A DNA stretch of 64,000 bases from Halonotius aquaticus (GTDB taxonomy: Archaea > Halobacteriota > Halobacteria > Halobacteriales > Haloferacaceae), in the NCBI RefSeq assembly GCF_003605575.1, contig NZ_QKNY01000005.1, positions 124,001 to 188,000 of the forward strand, read 5' to 3'. The number at the start of each line of letters is the position of its first letter. Position 1 is the stretch's first letter. Positions 17,894 to 28,659 of this stretch are shown piece by piece. The translations under genes were made by a program, and so were the position numbers. Below the pieces are notes generated by a model. That model saw nothing but the letters and a program-made list of their open reading frames with translations, was not told where the DNA came from and did no database searches.

Positions 17894-20815
17894 ATGTCAA
17901 TGCAAACACCAAAACAGCTCGGCGGGATCGACTTCGGACTGATGGATCCCGAGACGTACCGTGACATCTCGGCGACGAAAGTGATCACGGCCGACACCTA
18001 CGACGACGACGGCTACCCAATCGACATGGGGCTGATGGATCCACGACTCGGCGTGATCGACCCCGGTCTTGAATGTCGTACCTGTGGGCAACACTCCGGC
18101 TCCTGTCCTGGTCACTTCGGCCACATCGAACTCGCTGCGCCGGTCATCCACGTCGGCTTTACGACGCTTATCCGGCGACTGCTCCGGGCGACCTGCCGGG
18201 AGTGCGGTCGGCTGACGCTGACCGAGATGGAGATGGAGGAGTACCGCGAGGAACTCGACCGCGCCGAGGATCTCGGCAAGGATCCCGATACGGTGCTCAA
18301 AGCGGCTGTCCGACAGGCCCGCAAGGCCGGCAGCTGTCCGCACTGTGCGGAACCCCAGGCCGACATCAAACACGAAAAGCCGACAACCTACTACGAGGTC
18401 CAAAACGTTCTGTCGGGCGAGTACTCCGAGATCATCGCCGAGGCGATGCAGCCCGACGAGGACGACGAAGACGACGAGGGGATGAGCCCACAGGCCCTTT
18501 CGGATGAGACGGGCATCCCACTCGACCGGATCAACCAGATCCTCGGCGGCGAGTTCCGGCCACGGGACGATGGCCGTCGCGCCCTTGAGAAAGCGCTCGA
18601 TGTCGACCTCACCGAGGAGGACATGAACAAGCTGATGCCGAGCGACATTCGGGATTGGTTCGAGCAGATCCCTGATTCGGATATCGAAGTCCTCGGGATC
18701 GACGCCGAGGGCTCCCGACCGGAGTGGATGATCATGACCGTGCTGCCGGTGCCGCCGGTGACCGCTCGGCCATCGATCACGCTGGACAACGGCCAGCGAT
18801 CCGAGGACGACCTCACCCACAAGCTGGTCGACATCATCCGGATCAACCAGCGGTTTATGGAAAATCGTGAGGCTGGCGCGCCCCAACTGATTATCGAAGA
18901 CCTCTGGGAACTGCTGCAGTACCACGTCACCACCTTCGTTGACAACGAGATTTCCGGCACGCCGCCGGCCCGACACCGCTCGGGACGACCCCTCAAAACC
19001 CTCAGCCAGCGACTCAAGGGCAAGGAGGGTCGCTTCCGCGGTTCACTCTCCGGCAAACGCGTCAACTTCTCGGCGCGGACGGTCATCTCCCCGGATCCGA
19101 CGCTGAGTCTCAACGAGGTTGGGGTTCCCGACCGCGTCGCCAGCGAGATGACGATCACGATCAACGTCACCGACCGCACCCTTGAGGAGGCCAAACAGTA
19201 CGTCGCCAACGGGCCGGAAACCCACCCCGGCGCGAACTACGTCAAACGACCTGATGGCCGCCGGCTGAAGGTAACTGAGAAAAATTGTGAAGAGTTGGCA
19301 ACGAAGATCGATGCCGGCTGGGAGGTCAACCGCCATCTGATCGACGGCGACATCGTGATCTTCAACCGCCAGCCGTCGCTGCACCGGATGTCGATTATGG
19401 CCCACGAGGTCGTCGTGATGCCGTACAAGACGTTCCGGCTCAACACGACGGTCTGTCCGCCGTACAACGCCGACTTCGACGGCGACGAGATGAACATGCA
19501 CGCCCTCCAGACCGAGGAATCCCGGGCTGAGGCGCGCGTGCTCATGCGTGTCCAAGAACAGATTCTCTCGCCGCGATTCGGTGAGAACATCATCGGCGCG
19601 ATTCAGGATCACATCTCGGGGACGTATCTGCTCACCCACGACAACCCCCACTTCACCGAGACCCAGGCGCTCGACCTGCTGCGGGCAACGCAGGTCGATG
19701 AGCTGCCGGAACCCGACGGTGAAGATGAGACCGGCCCCTACTGGACCGGCCGCACCGTCTTCTCGCTGCTGTTGCCGGACGGGCTTGATCTCGAATTTGA
19801 TTCGTCGGCTGGCGACACGGTCATCATCGAGGATGGCCACCACCTCCAAGGGACGATCGACGAGGACGCCGTCGGTGCCTTCGGCGGCGAGATCGTCGAT
19901 ACGATCGTCAAACAGTATTCGGAAACCCGTGCTCGCGTCTTCATCAACGAGGTCGCGGCCCTCGCCATGCGGGCGATCATGCACTTCGGCTTCTCGATCG
20001 GGATCGACGACGAGTCGATTCCGCCGGTCGCCGACGAGCAGGTCGATGAGGCCATCGACAACGCCTACGGCCGCATCGATGAGTTGATCGAGACCTACCG
20101 GGCCGGCGATCTTGAATCGCTGCCCGGCCGAACGGTCGATGAGACGCTGGAAATGAAGATCATGCAGACGCTCGGTAAGGCCCGCGACTCGGCGGGTGAG
20201 ATCGCCGAGGATCACTTCGCCGACGACAACCCGGCGGTCGTGATGGCCCGCTCCGGGGCGCGTGGGTCGATGCTGAACCTCACGCAGATGGCCGGCTGTG
20301 TCGGCCAACAGGCTGTTCGCGGTGAGCGGATCAACCGTGGCTACGAGGATCGCACGCTGGCCCACTACGAGCCAAACGATCTCTCGGCGGAGGCCCACGG
20401 CTTCGTCGAAAACTCCTACCGCGGCGGGCTGACCCCGCGGGAGTTCTTCTTCCACGCGATGGGTGGCCGCGAAGGGCTGGTCGATACGGCCGTCCGTACC
20501 TCGAAATCCGGCTACCTCCAGCGACGCCTGATCAACGCACTGTCTGAGCTTGAGGTGCAGTACGACGGGACAGTTCGGGATACCTCCGATCGCGTCGTCC
20601 AATTCGAGTTCGGCGAGGACGGCACCTCGCCGGTGAAGGTTTCCTCCAGTGAGGACTTCGAGGTCGACGTTGAGGGGATCACCGACCGCGTGTTGGACGC
20701 CGAATTCGACAACGACAGCGAGAAAGAGGCGTTCCTCACGCCGTCGGAGTCGCCGACGAACCTCTCAGAGCACACTGATACCGCGCTGTCCTCGGAGGTG
20801 GAGTCGGATGACTGA
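17894..20815 (+). CDS. rpoA1: DNA-directed RNA polymerase subunit A' (Rpo1N)
   Basis: A 973-residue N-terminal part of the largest subunit. The clamp-core zinc site is visible as [17 protein letters not shown], with a second zinc motif CRECGRLT ... CPHCAEP. The catalytic Mg-binding loop is [12 protein letters not shown], preceded by [17 protein letters not shown]; the bridge-helix region [35 protein letters not shown] lies near the C-terminus. An acidic insertion at about residues 190-235 (DEDDEDDEG) is typical of halophilic proteins. The stop overlaps the ATG of rpoA''. Confidence 0.96.
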   Translation: MSMQTPKQLGGIDFGLMDPETYRDISATKVITADTYDDDGYPIDMGLMDPRLGVIDPGLECRTCGQHSGSCPGHFGHIELAAPVIHVGFTTLIRRLLRATCRECGRLTLTEMEMEEYREELDRAEDLGKDPDTVLKAAVRQARKAGSCPHCAEPQADIKHEKPTTYYEVQNVLSGEYSEIIAEAMQPDEDDEDDEGMSPQALSDETGIPLDRINQILGGEFRPRDDGRRALEKALDVDLTEEDMNKLMPSDIRDWFEQIPDSDIEVLGIDAEGSRPEWMIMTVLPVPPVTARPSITLDNGQRSEDDLTHKLVDIIRINQRFMENREAGAPQLIIEDLWELLQYHVTTFVDNEISGTPPARHRSGRPLKTLSQRLKGKEGRFRGSLSGKRVNFSARTVISPDPTLSLNEVGVPDRVASEMTITINVTDRTLEEAKQYVANGPETHPGANYVKRPDGRRLKVTEKNCEELATKIDAGWEVNRHLIDGDIVIFNRQPSLHRMSIMAHEVVVMPYKTFRLNTTVCPPYNADFDGDEMNMHALQTEESRAEARVLMRVQEQILSPRFGENIIGAIQDHISGTYLLTHDNPHFTETQALDLLRATQVDELPEPDGEDETGPYWTGRTVFSLLLPDGLDLEFDSSAGDTVIIEDGHHLQGTIDEDAVGAFGGEIVDTIVKQYSETRARVFINEVAALAMRAIMHFGFSIGIDDESIPPVADEQVDEAIDNAYGRIDELIETYRAGDLESLPGRTVDETLEMKIMQTLGKARDSAGEIAEDHFADDNPAVVMARSGARGSMLNLTQMAGCVGQQAVRGERINRGYEDRTLAHYEPNDLSAEAHGFVENSYRGGLTPREFFFHAMGGREGLVDTAVRTSKSGYLQRRLINALSELEVQYDGTVRDTSDRVVQFEFGEDGTSPVKVSSSEDFEVDVEGITDRVLDAEFDNDSEKEAFLTPSESPTNLSEHTDTALSSEVESDD

Positions 20816-22016
20816 GTACGACCACGTCACCGACGACATCAAAGCCGTCGTTGAGGACACCGAACTGCCGCGTCGCCTGCGGCGGCGCGTCTACGACTCC
20901 ATCGAGGAACGAGAGGGCGTTACCACCGAGCAGGCCGATGAGATCGCTCGTGCCGCCGAGGCAGAGTATCTCGACGCCCGGATCGAGCCACTGGAGCCTG
21001 CTGGCACCGTCTCCGCCCAGTCGATCGGCGAACCTGGCACCCAGATGACGATGAACACGTTCCACTACGCCGGTGTCGCCGAGATCGACGTGACACAGGG
21101 CCTTCCGCGGCTGATCGAACTCGTCGACGCCCGCAAGGAGCCGGATACGCCGATGATGACGGTGTATCTCGAAGACGAGTACGCCGAGGACAGAGAGAAA
21201 GCCCGCGAGGTCGTGTGGGCGCTTGAAGCGACGAAGATCCTCGCGTTGGGTGATGTGTCGACGAATGTCGCCGACATGGTCGTCCGGATCGACCTCAACG
21301 AGGAGACGCTGTTGGAGCGGTGGCCGACCGCCGACGCCGCCGAACCCGTCGCCGCGGAGATCGCCGAAACCATCGAAGACGCTCTTGGCGTCGACACCCG
21401 TCATCAGGGGATGGCCATCGAGTTCGGCCCCAGCGAACCGAGCTACCGGGAGCTGCTCCAGTTGGTCGAGGAGCTTCGGGAGATCGTCTTCAAAGGGATC
21501 GAGGAGATCAGCCGCGTCGTCATCCGCAAGGAAGAACTCGACGACGGCGAGGAGTTCGTCCTCTACACTGAGGGATCGGCGTTCGGCGATGTGCTCCGGA
21601 TCGAGGGCGTCGATGCCAGTCGCTCGACCTGTAACAACATCCACGAGATCCACGAGGAACTCGGGATCGAGGCTGCCCGCGAGGCGATCATCAACGAGAC
21701 GATCGACACGCTCCGCGAACAGGGGCTCGACGACGTGAACATCCGCCATCTGATGCTTGTGGCTGACATCATGACCAACGAGGGCACTATCGAGTCGATC
21801 GGCCGCCACGGTATCTCCGGTTCAAAGGACTCCGTGTTGGCCCGGGCTGCGTTCGAGGTCACGGTCAACCACCTGCTGGATGCCGCGATCCACGGCGAAA
21901 GCGACGATCTCAACGGGATCATCGAGAACGTCATCGCGGGCAAACCGGTCTCGATCGGCACCGGCGACGTGAAGCTCCGGATGGGGTCGATGGAGACGTC
22001 GCCGGCTGACGACTGA
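20808..22016 (+). CDS. rpoA2: DNA-directed RNA polymerase subunit A'' (Rpo1C)
   Basis: A 402-residue C-terminal part of the largest subunit (jaw, cleft and trigger loop). Key blocks are [19 protein letters not shown], the trigger-loop sequence, and [19 protein letters not shown] near the C-terminus. I chose ATG 20808 ([11 protein letters not shown]), which overlaps the A' TGA by 8 nt. The frame stays open farther upstream to 20649, but that stretch is Arg/Ser-rich out-of-frame rpoA' sequence. nusA follows 2 nt downstream, so this is a continuous operon. Confidence 0.95.
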   Translation: MTEYDHVTDDIKAVVEDTELPRRLRRRVYDSIEEREGVTTEQADEIARAAEAEYLDARIEPLEPAGTVSAQSIGEPGTQMTMNTFHYAGVAEIDVTQGLPRLIELVDARKEPDTPMMTVYLEDEYAEDREKAREVVWALEATKILALGDVSTNVADMVVRIDLNEETLLERWPTADAAEPVAAEIAETIEDALGVDTRHQGMAIEFGPSEPSYRELLQLVEELREIVFKGIEEISRVVIRKEELDDGEEFVLYTEGSAFGDVLRIEGVDASRSTCNNIHEIHEELGIEAAREAIINETIDTLREQGLDDVNIRHLMLVADIMTNEGTIESIGRHGISGSKDSVLARAAFEVTVNHLLDAAIHGESDDLNGIIENVIAGKPVSIGTGDVKLRMGSMETSPADD

Positions 22017-22018
22017 CG

Positions 22019-22438
22019 ATGCGGGTCACCCTGTCGGCAGACGCCAAGCGGTACATTCGGCTCTTCGCCGAGGAAACCGACATCAACCCACTGGACTGCC
22101 TCATTGAGGGCGACCGCGTTGTCCTGTTGATCCCGGCCGGCGAGATGGCCGATGCGATCGGCCCGGACGGCCACACTGTCGACCGCGTTGAGGAGAAACT
22201 GGGCCGGAAGATCGAGTTGGTCGAAAACGCCGACACCCCAGCGGCGTTTGTCGCCAGCGCGCTTGCCCCTGCCGCAGTACGCGGGGTGACGATCTCCGAG
22301 CAGGGCGACCGCATCGCCTACGCCGAGGTCGTCGAGGCTGATCGTGGGATCGCCATCGGCAGCGACGGGCGGCGGATCGAAACCGCCCGCAAACTGGCCC
22401 AGCGCCACTACGATATCGACGATATCAAGCTGACCTGA
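22019..22438 (+). CDS. nusA: NusA-like transcription termination/antitermination factor
   Basis: A 139-residue archaeal NusA, made of two KH domains without the S1 and N-terminal RNA polymerase-binding domains of bacterial NusA. KH1 covers about residues 25-70 (VLLIPAGEMADAIGPDGHTVDRVEEKL) and KH2 about 95-139 (DRGIAIGSDGRRIETARKLAQRHY), each with a GxxG-type loop. It binds RNA and is always close to rpoA'' in archaea. It closes the rpo operon; rps12 has its own promoter 187 nt later. Confidence 0.93.
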   Translation: MRVTLSADAKRYIRLFAEETDINPLDCLIEGDRVVLLIPAGEMADAIGPDGHTVDRVEEKLGRKIELVENADTPAAFVASALAPAAVRGVTISEQGDRIAYAEVVEADRGIAIGSDGRRIETARKLAQRHYDIDDIKLT

Positions 22439-22595
22439 TGGCTGTCTGGGCGGCTCGATAACTCGGTGTAAGCGGTGCTTACGCACTCCGCGCCATTCTC
22501 CGGTCGTCAACACAGTGTTCCGAAACGGTCGCAGATCCGATTAGCGACCCCTGCGGAGCGATCTCAGCCCGTTTCGCCGCTCGAAAAAGGGATGC

Positions 22596-22600
22596 TTAAG
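22596..22600 (+). promoter_or_regulatory. TATA box of rps12
   Basis: TTAAG within TGCTTAAGTAG is centred 28 nt before the rps12 ATG. This is the spacing of a leaderless haloarchaeal transcript and indicates that rps12-rps7 is started separately from the rpo-nusA operon. Confidence 0.6.
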
Positions 22601-22625
22601 TAGCCGCATCTGGAAAGGCGGATAC

Positions 22626-23054
22626 ATGGCAAACGGCAAATACGCCGCCCGTAAGCTCAAGAAAGACCGGCAGCAGCGACGCTGGTCTGACTCCGAGTAC
22701 GCTCGACGCGAGCGCGGGCTCAAAAAGAAGTCCGACCCGCTTGAGGGCGCGCCGCAGGGCCGCGGCATCGTCCTTGAGAAGGTCGGCATCGAGGCAAAGC
22801 AGCCGAACTCCGCGATCCGGAAATGTGTCCGGGTTCAGCTGATCAAAAACGGCAAACAGGTCACCGCGTTCTGTCCTGGTGACGGGGCGATCTCGTTCAT
22901 TGACGAACACGACGAGGTCACGATCGCGGGGATCGGTGGCGCGAAGGGTCGCGCAATGGGCGACCTTTCGGGTGTCAACTACAAAGTCGAGAAGGTCAAC
23001 GGCGTCTCGATGATCGAACTCGTTCGCGGTAACGCCGAGAAACCCGTCCGATAA
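22626..23054 (+). CDS. rps12: 30S ribosomal protein S12
   Basis: A 142-residue uS12 protein of the decoding centre. The conserved core [20 protein letters not shown] and the streptomycin-region loop [17 protein letters not shown] are present; the N-terminus [20 protein letters not shown] is the archaeal/eukaryal extension. It has the normal length for archaea. rps7 begins at its stop codon (ATG at 23054 overlapping TAATG), so the two are coupled. Confidence 0.96.
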   Translation: MANGKYAARKLKKDRQQRRWSDSEYARRERGLKKKSDPLEGAPQGRGIVLEKVGIEAKQPNSAIRKCVRVQLIKNGKQVTAFCPGDGAISFIDEHDEVTIAGIGGAKGRAMGDLSGVNYKVEKVNGVSMIELVRGNAEKPVR

Positions 23055-23683
23055 TGTCTGAGAGCGAAGCCACACCTGACGACGAGGCGGCGGCCGACGA
23101 GGCCGATGAGGCCGACGAGATCGACGACGGCGCGAAACTGTTCGGTGTCTGGTCGATCGCGGAGATCGAGTACAACGATCCCTCGACCAAACGGTACATC
23201 AACGTGACGCCGATCGCCCACACGATGGGTCGCCACGCCGCCAAGCAGTTTGAGAAAAGCGAGATCTCGATCGCCGAGCGGCTGATCAACCGGCTGATGC
23301 AGACCGAGGACAACACGGGCAAGAAACAGCAGGCGGCCAACATCGTCAAAGACGCCTTCGAGACGATTCACGAGCAGACCGAGGAAAATCCGGTGCAGAT
23401 CCTCGTGACCGCGGTCGAAAACGCCGCCCCCCGAGAGGAGACGGTTCGCCTGAAATACGGTGGCATCTCCGTGCCGAAAGCCGTCGACGTGGCGCCCCAG
23501 CGACGGGTCGATGAGGCACTGAAGTTCATCGCCCAGGGCACCCACAACGGCAGCTACAAATCCGCAACCGATGCCTCCGAGGCATTGGCCCGCCAACTGA
23601 TGGGCGCGGCCGACAACGATGTCGAAAGCTACGCGATCACGCAGAAAGAAGAGCGCGAACGCGTCGCCGCCGCGGCCCGCTAA
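23054..23683 (+). CDS. rps7: 30S ribosomal protein S7
   Basis: A 209-residue uS7 protein that organises the 3' domain of 16S rRNA and contacts E-site tRNA. Typical blocks are RYINVTPIAHTMGRHAAKQF, NTGKKQQAANIVKDAFETIHEQTEENPVQIL and YGGISVPKAVDVAPQRRVDEALKFI. It has a long acidic N-terminal extension (DDEAAADEADEADEIDDG) typical of haloarchaea. In many archaea aef2 follows directly, but here two unrelated genes intervene. A short hairpin terminator follows the stop. Confidence 0.96.
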   Translation: MSESEATPDDEAAADEADEADEIDDGAKLFGVWSIAEIEYNDPSTKRYINVTPIAHTMGRHAAKQFEKSEISIAERLINRLMQTEDNTGKKQQAANIVKDAFETIHEQTEENPVQILVTAVENAAPREETVRLKYGGISVPKAVDVAPQRRVDEALKFIAQGTHNGSYKSATDASEALARQLMGAADNDVESYAITQKEERERVAAAAR

Positions 23684-23691
23684 CGCGGAAT

Positions 23692-23708
23692 ACCCAATCT
23701 GGGTTTTC
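23692..23708 (+). terminator. Hairpin terminator after rps7
   Basis: ACCCA-ATC-TGGGT (23692-23704) forms a 5-bp stem followed by TTT, 8 nt after the rps7 stop. This fits an intrinsic-type archaeal terminator. The stem is short. Confidence 0.4.
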
Positions 23709-23851
23709 GAACCGACAGGGTGCAGCGATCTGGTTTGTCGGTCGAAAGATGACGCAAAAAGCTTTGTAGACACAGCCAAAATAATAGCTACTCAAGTGAT
23801 TACTCTGCAGACGCCTGCTTCGGGCTGTTGCAGACGATCACTACTCTACAT

Positions 23852-25129
23852 ATGAAACGCCGGACGTTCCTCCTTGGCGGCGGCTTGTTGGCAAGCCTGA
23901 GTCTCGGTGCGACCGCGACAAACGCAGCAATACAGGATGCCGTTTCGGCAGTGAGTGATTTTCGAGTTATTGAACAAGCCGACTACACCGTCTCATTGAC
24001 TCCCAATCCTGCAAGTGCTGGCGTGGAGTCGATCCACACCTGGGAGATCAATAATATCACGTCAACTGAGGATGTCGACCGCATTGTTGCGGATTATGAC
24101 TTTGGCACTGATGGGGCGGGATTTGGTAGCCTGAGCAATGATGAAGTTACTGTTGAATTCGAGCAAAACCCAAATAACAATAATCTGAAAAATATTCGGA
24201 TCAATAACGACGACTACAGCGGTACTACAGCAACATTTGATCTTGACGGCGGATACGACCGTACGATCAACGACCGTGCCGTGATTACAATCGGTGTCGA
24301 CACCGCTGGCATCCAGAATCCAAGCGCAGGAACGTATGAACCGACGCTCAGATTCATTACCGACAGTGGCGATGAAGCAACGTTCTCGGCAGAGTTGAAA
24401 ACAACTGACACCGGCGAAGCGTTCTTCGCGGTTGATATCCTCAGTGCGCCAGATGTTGTGTCCGCCGGTAACAGCTTCAGCACCGACTTTGAGGTTTCAA
24501 ACACCGGCGACGCGACTGACACTCAGACCGTCACTTGGAGTGTTGACACTACAGAAATCGGCTCTGACAGCTTTACCCTCGCTCCAACCGACTCACGCTC
24601 TGATACATTCAGCTACACGACCGAAGAGACCGATGCACCCAGTGTTGACGTGGTCGTTGCCAGCGACGACAATACAGCGTCTCAAACGGTCACGATCGCC
24701 GATGCGTTTAGCATCACACTTGATCCGCCAAAACAGAACGAAAAGAACTCGGTCCACACGTGGGAATCAGGGTATGTCAACTACAGTGGCGAGGTTGATA
24801 CGATTACCGTTGATTACCCTGGTGGCAACAAAGGGTTCAGTCTCGATGGGCTGACTGATGCTGATATCACTGTTGTCATGGAGCGACAACTAAGCGATGG
24901 CATTGACAAAAGTGAGATTGATGTCAACAGTGGCAACTATACTGGTTCCTCAGCAACGTTTGATCTCAGTGGCAACTACAACACCGATCTAGCCGGCGAG
25001 CTGTCGGTGACAATCGGGGATTCAGCCAGTGGTACCGGTGTCGAGAACGGTGGCAAGGATAAACATACTGCAACGATTACGCTCAACGGCGAGGATACGG
25101 TCACCGATGACGTCAAGTTCACGATCTGA
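23852..25129 (+). CDS. Tat-exported surface protein with duplicated beta domains
   Basis: A 425-residue exported protein of unknown function. The N-terminus MKRRTFLLGGGLLASLSLGA has a twin-arginine signal. Residues about 45-186 and 286-425 are diverged copies of one domain: both carry S-I/V-HTWE near the start, VDxI-VDY, Y-S/T-G-T/S-T/S-ATFDL, and an alternating-strand tail. Between them (192-283) lies a CARDB-like Ig-type domain with AGNSFSTDFEVSNTGDATD and TVTI. Base composition is clearly more AT-rich than the rpo and rps genes around it. I chose ATG 23852 because it gives the clean Tat signal. It is probably an adhesin or S-layer-associated protein, but that is inference. Confidence 0.75.
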   Translation: MKRRTFLLGGGLLASLSLGATATNAAIQDAVSAVSDFRVIEQADYTVSLTPNPASAGVESIHTWEINNITSTEDVDRIVADYDFGTDGAGFGSLSNDEVTVEFEQNPNNNNLKNIRINNDDYSGTTATFDLDGGYDRTINDRAVITIGVDTAGIQNPSAGTYEPTLRFITDSGDEATFSAELKTTDTGEAFFAVDILSAPDVVSAGNSFSTDFEVSNTGDATDTQTVTWSVDTTEIGSDSFTLAPTDSRSDTFSYTTEETDAPSVDVVVASDDNTASQTVTIADAFSITLDPPKQNEKNSVHTWESGYVNYSGEVDTITVDYPGGNKGFSLDGLTDADITVVMERQLSDGIDKSEIDVNSGNYTGSSATFDLSGNYNTDLAGELSVTIGDSASGTGVENGGKDKHTATITLNGEDTVTDDVKFTI

Positions 25130-25149
25130 GGCGATCTGTGTCTCTTTGG

Positions 25150-25887
25150 TTACTCCGCTGTCGCGTACGCCCGCGTCATCTCCACCAGCGATTTCCGATA
25201 CTCACTTTCGGTCGGATCGTCGCTCAGCGATTTGAATCGCCGTTTGAAGGCAGAGAGATCGACTCCTGGCGCGGCGTCAGCCGCCGTGTCGGCCAGCTCA
25301 TAGAGCCGATGTTCGGCGTCAACGAGTCCGTGCCGCTCAACCAACGCTAAGGCGAAGGCGGCGTTGACGACGGTCATCTCCGGGTCAACCCCCTTTGTTT
25401 CGACTGGAGAAAATCCGTTGTCGTCGCTGTTGTGGTCGGAAATCGAGGTTGCGAGCTTCGAGGCGAAAAAGTCCACAAGCTTGCTCGCGGGCGCAAGCGA
25501 GAGGGTGATGTCGTCGGCGTAGATGTCCTTCATGTGGTTGGCGATCTGATAGCAGTGGGCGAGCTTTTGACGTTCGACCGACTCGCCAGCCAAGGCGAGA
25601 AACAGGGCCTCCTCGGTCGATTGGGTGTGGGAGGCGTGGCGTTGCTCGTAGCGGGCCATATGCGCAAACTCGTGTAAGGCAAGTTCCCGTGCGAGGACGC
25701 TGGTGGCTGCTTGTCGGGAGATATTGAGGATGTGGTGGTCGTCATAGTGAGCCGCCCACGTTCGCTCATCGGGGTTTTCGCGGATGTGCACCTCGACCGG
25801 TCGTGAGAGGCTGTATTCGGTTTCGAGGAGATCCGCCGCGCTCAAAAACGGATCCGGGGCGACCGTGCCCTGTACTCGGACATCCAT
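25150..25887 (-). CDS. DUF5781-like protein with HExxH motif
   Basis: A 245-residue haloarchaeal protein that I recognise as the DUF5781 type. It carries LHEFAHMARYEQ (H72-E73-x-x-H76), a zincin-type HExxH helix, followed about 15 residues later by STEEALFLALAG, whose Glu residues could be the third metal ligand. A metallopeptidase-like fold is therefore plausible, but no substrate or signal peptide is visible and the protein appears cytosolic. I chose ATG 25885-25887 (MDVRVQGTVAPDPFLSA); the 16 residues upstream are not family-like. It is convergent with the surface-protein gene, with stops 20 nt apart. Confidence 0.7.
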   Translation of the reverse strand: MDVRVQGTVAPDPFLSAADLLETEYSLSRPVEVHIRENPDERTWAAHYDDHHILNISRQAATSVLARELALHEFAHMARYEQRHASHTQSTEEALFLALAGESVERQKLAHCYQIANHMKDIYADDITLSLAPASKLVDFFASKLATSISDHNSDDNGFSPVETKGVDPEMTVVNAAFALALVERHGLVDAEHRLYELADTAADAAPGVDLSAFKRRFKSLSDDPTESEYRKSLVEMTRAYATAE

Positions 25888-26268
25888 GTGTAACTGTACC
25901 AAAGGCTGGCAGCTATATGGGTGTTTCGCGGCCAATACCGTGTTATGGTCACTGCTAACGAATTATGATAGAAAGCCCTCGGCTCTCTCGACTCCCGGGA
26001 CTCGCTGCGCGCTTCGTCGCTCGCGGTGCTCGCTCCTGCAGTGCTTGCGTCGTCCGGGTTCGTCGAGAGAGCCTCGCCCTTTCAGTCCGCCAGGGGCGTG
26101 GCTTGCTCAGTTGTTGTCGCTATCGACTCTCATCATGACGTCGGCACCCTGTGGCAACCCACCACACACGTAGCCGTCGGTTTTCGGCCCCTGAACGTCG
26201 TATGCGGGCGAATCCCCGCGAGGAGAAACACTATGCTTTTCACCCTCCTGCCGGTACGCGTCTGTATA
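25888..26268 (+). other. Intergenic region between DUF5781 gene and aef2
   Basis: This 381-nt gene-free stretch holds one copy of a dispersed 41-nt repeat (25971-26011), a GC-rich run with several short palindromes (such as CTCCCGGGACTC), and the aef2 promoter area, where CTATGCTTTTCA at 26231-26242 is a possible TATA region. The frame of aef2 stays open through part of it, but composition and homology do not support translation there. Confidence 0.5.
25971..26011 (+). repeat. Dispersed 41-nt intergenic repeat, copy A
   Basis: This 41-nt stretch matches 35685-35725 on the opposite strand at 39 of 41 positions. It contains the self-complementary core CTCCCGGGACTC next to GGCTCTCTCG. Both copies lie in gene-free DNA. 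Confidence 0.75.
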
Positions 26269-28455
26269 ATGGGCCGACGAAAAAAGATCGTCAACGAGTG
26301 TGAGCGGCTGATGGACGAGCCGGAGAACATCCGGAACATCGCCATCGCCGCCCACGTCGACCACGGGAAGACGACGCTGACAGACAACCTGCTCGCAGGT
26401 GCGGGCATGATCTCCGACGAGACCGCCGGCCAGCAGCTGGCGATGGACACCGAGGAGGACGAACAGGAACGCGGGATCACCATCGACGCGGCAAATGTGT
26501 CGATGACCCACGAGTACGAGGACACCAACCACCTCATCAACCTCATCGACACGCCAGGCCACGTCGACTTCGGTGGCGACGTGACCCGAGCGATGCGTGC
26601 CGTCGACGGCGCGCTCGTCGTTGTCGACGCCGTCGAGGGCGCGATGCCGCAGACCGAGACCGTCCTCCGACAGGCACTCCGCGAGGGTGTCAAACCCGCA
26701 CTCTTCATCAACAAGGTCGACCGGCTCATCAACGAGCTCCAGGAAGGCCCCGAAGAGATGCAGAAGCGGCTGCTGTCGGTGATCTCCGATGTCAACGAGC
26801 TCATCCGCGGGATGACCGAAGAGGAGGACTACGATTGGACGGTTTCCGTCGAAGACGGCACCGTCGGCTTCGGCTCCGCGCTCTACAAGTGGGGCGTTTC
26901 GATGCCGTCGATGGAGCGCACCGGCATCGACTTCGGCGACATCATGGAGCTCGAACGCAGCGGCGAGGAAGGCCGGATGGAACTGCAGGAGCGAACCCCG
27001 CTGTCGAACGTCGTTCTCGACATGGTCGCCGAGCACTTCCCGAACCCTGTCGACGCCCAGCCCCGTCGTATCCCGACGGTCTGGCGTGGCGACGCCGACT
27101 CCGATCTCGCCGAAAGCATGCGGATGGTCGACGAGGACGGCGAGGTCGTCTTCATGTCGACGGATATCTCGATGGATCCCCACGCCGGCGAGATCGCCAC
27201 CGGACGACTGTTCTCCGGAACGATCGAAAAGGGTCAGAACCTCTATGTCTCCGGGACTGCGGGCACCAACCGCGTCCAGTCGGTCGGGATCTTCATGGGT
27301 GGCGAACGCGAGGAGGTCGACTCCGTCCCCGCCGGTAACATCGCCGCCGTCACCGGCCTGAAGGATGCGATCGCCGGCTCGACCGTCTCCAGCGTCGAGA
27401 TGACGCCGTTCGAGTCGATCGAACACATCTCCGAGCCCGTCATCACGAAGAGCGTCGAGGCGAAGACGATGGACGACCTGCCGAAGCTCATCGAAGTGCT
27501 CCAGCAGGTCGCCAAAGAGGATCCGACGATCCAGATCGAGATCAACGAGGATACCGGCGAACACCTGATCAGCGGCCAGGGCGAGCTGCACCTCGAAGTC
27601 ATCACCCACCGGATCCGCGACAATCAGGGCATCGACGTCCACACCGGCGAACCGATCGTCGTCTTCCGGGAGCAACCGCAGGAGGAATCCCGCGAGGTCG
27701 AGGGTGTTTCGCCGAACCGCCACAACAAGTTCTACATCACCGCCGAGCCGATGGATCAGGACATCGTTGATGCGATCCACCTCGGGAAGGCCTCGATGGA
27801 CATGCCGGAGCTCGAACGCCGTGAGGCCCTGCAGGAAGCCGGCATGGACAAAGAGACATCACAGAACGTCGAACACATCTTCAACACCAACGTTCTCATC
27901 GACGAGACAAAAGGGATTCAGCACCTCAACGAGACGATGGAGCTCGTAATCGAAGGCCTCGAAGATGCCCTCGAAGACGGCCCACTCGCCGCCGAACCTG
28001 TCCAGGGCGCGCTGCTGCGCCTCCACGACGCCAAGCTCCACGAGGACACCATCCACCGTGGCCCGGCACAGGTCATCCCGGCCGTCCGCGACGCAGTCCA
28101 CCGCTCGCTGATCGACGCGAAGATCAAGATGCTGGAGCCGATTCAGGACGTCCGCATCGACGTGCCCTCCGAGTACATGGGCGATGCCTCCGGCGAGATT
28201 CAGGGTCGCCGCGGCCGCGTCGATGACATGTACCAAGAGGGTGACCTCATGGTGATCGAGGGGATCGCCCCCGTCGAAGAGATGATCGGCTTCTCCTCCG
28301 ACATCCGCTCGGCCACCGAGGGTCGTGCCTCCTGGAACACCGAAAACGCTGGCTTCCGTGTGCTAGTCGACAGCCTCCAGCCTGAGATCATCAGCGAGAT
28401 CCGGGAGCGCAAGGGAATGAAGCAGGAACTCCCGCCGAGTATCGACTACATCTAA
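26269..28455 (+). CDS. fusA: Translation elongation factor aEF-2
   Basis: A 728-residue translocation GTPase. The G domain has [15 protein letters not shown] (G1), RGITI (G2), [11 protein letters not shown] (G3) and NKVDRL (G4). Later domains include the [11 protein letters not shown] segment and the C-terminal block [18 protein letters not shown]. The diphthamide loop is [16 protein letters not shown] at about residues 594-609, where a His is modified to diphthamide, the ADP-ribosylation target of diphtheria toxin. I chose ATG 26269 ([18 protein letters not shown]), which gives the exact family length; the frame is open for 81 codons upstream without homology. Confidence 0.96.
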   Translation: MGRRKKIVNECERLMDEPENIRNIAIAAHVDHGKTTLTDNLLAGAGMISDETAGQQLAMDTEEDEQERGITIDAANVSMTHEYEDTNHLINLIDTPGHVDFGGDVTRAMRAVDGALVVVDAVEGAMPQTETVLRQALREGVKPALFINKVDRLINELQEGPEEMQKRLLSVISDVNELIRGMTEEEDYDWTVSVEDGTVGFGSALYKWGVSMPSMERTGIDFGDIMELERSGEEGRMELQERTPLSNVVLDMVAEHFPNPVDAQPRRIPTVWRGDADSDLAESMRMVDEDGEVVFMSTDISMDPHAGEIATGRLFSGTIEKGQNLYVSGTAGTNRVQSVGIFMGGEREEVDSVPAGNIAAVTGLKDAIAGSTVSSVEMTPFESIEHISEPVITKSVEAKTMDDLPKLIEVLQQVAKEDPTIQIEINEDTGEHLISGQGELHLEVITHRIRDNQGIDVHTGEPIVVFREQPQEESREVEGVSPNRHNKFYITAEPMDQDIVDAIHLGKASMDMPELERREALQEAGMDKETSQNVEHIFNTNVLIDETKGIQHLNETMELVIEGLEDALEDGPLAAEPVQGALLRLHDAKLHEDTIHRGPAQVIPAVRDAVHRSLIDAKIKMLEPIQDVRIDVPSEYMGDASGEIQGRRGRVDDMYQEGDLMVIEGIAPVEEMIGFSSDIRSATEGRASWNTENAGFRVLVDSLQPEIISEIRERKGMKQELPPSIDYI

Positions 28456-28659
28456 CGTCGTTGCCGACGCGCTGTTTTTGCTGATCTGCTGTCAGAGAGC
28501 CGCCTTCGATGCAGTCTTATACCGTCCGTCAAAACGTGACATCTGTATGCCGACGGACACGGCACGTTCCCGACCGATCAGTATCGCACGACGGAGCCGC
28601 GGCTCTCTGTCGGGATCGACACCGACACCGTGTCCACCCACACATGGAGGTGGTCGCCG

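Noticed and set aside
26026-26268. N-terminal extension of aEF-2 in the same frame
   Set aside because: The added 81 residues have no match to EF-2, cross the dispersed repeat, and the ATG at 26269 gives the exact family length.
26107-27780. 557-codon open frame antisense to aef2
   Set aside because: Shadow of aef2; it crosses the intergenic repeat and has no recognisable domain.
28478-28659. Possible short gene between aef2 and the ACT protein
   Set aside because: Arg/Pro/Ser-rich translation without a ribosome-binding site or homology; the region is better read as the promoter area of the ACT-hom operon.
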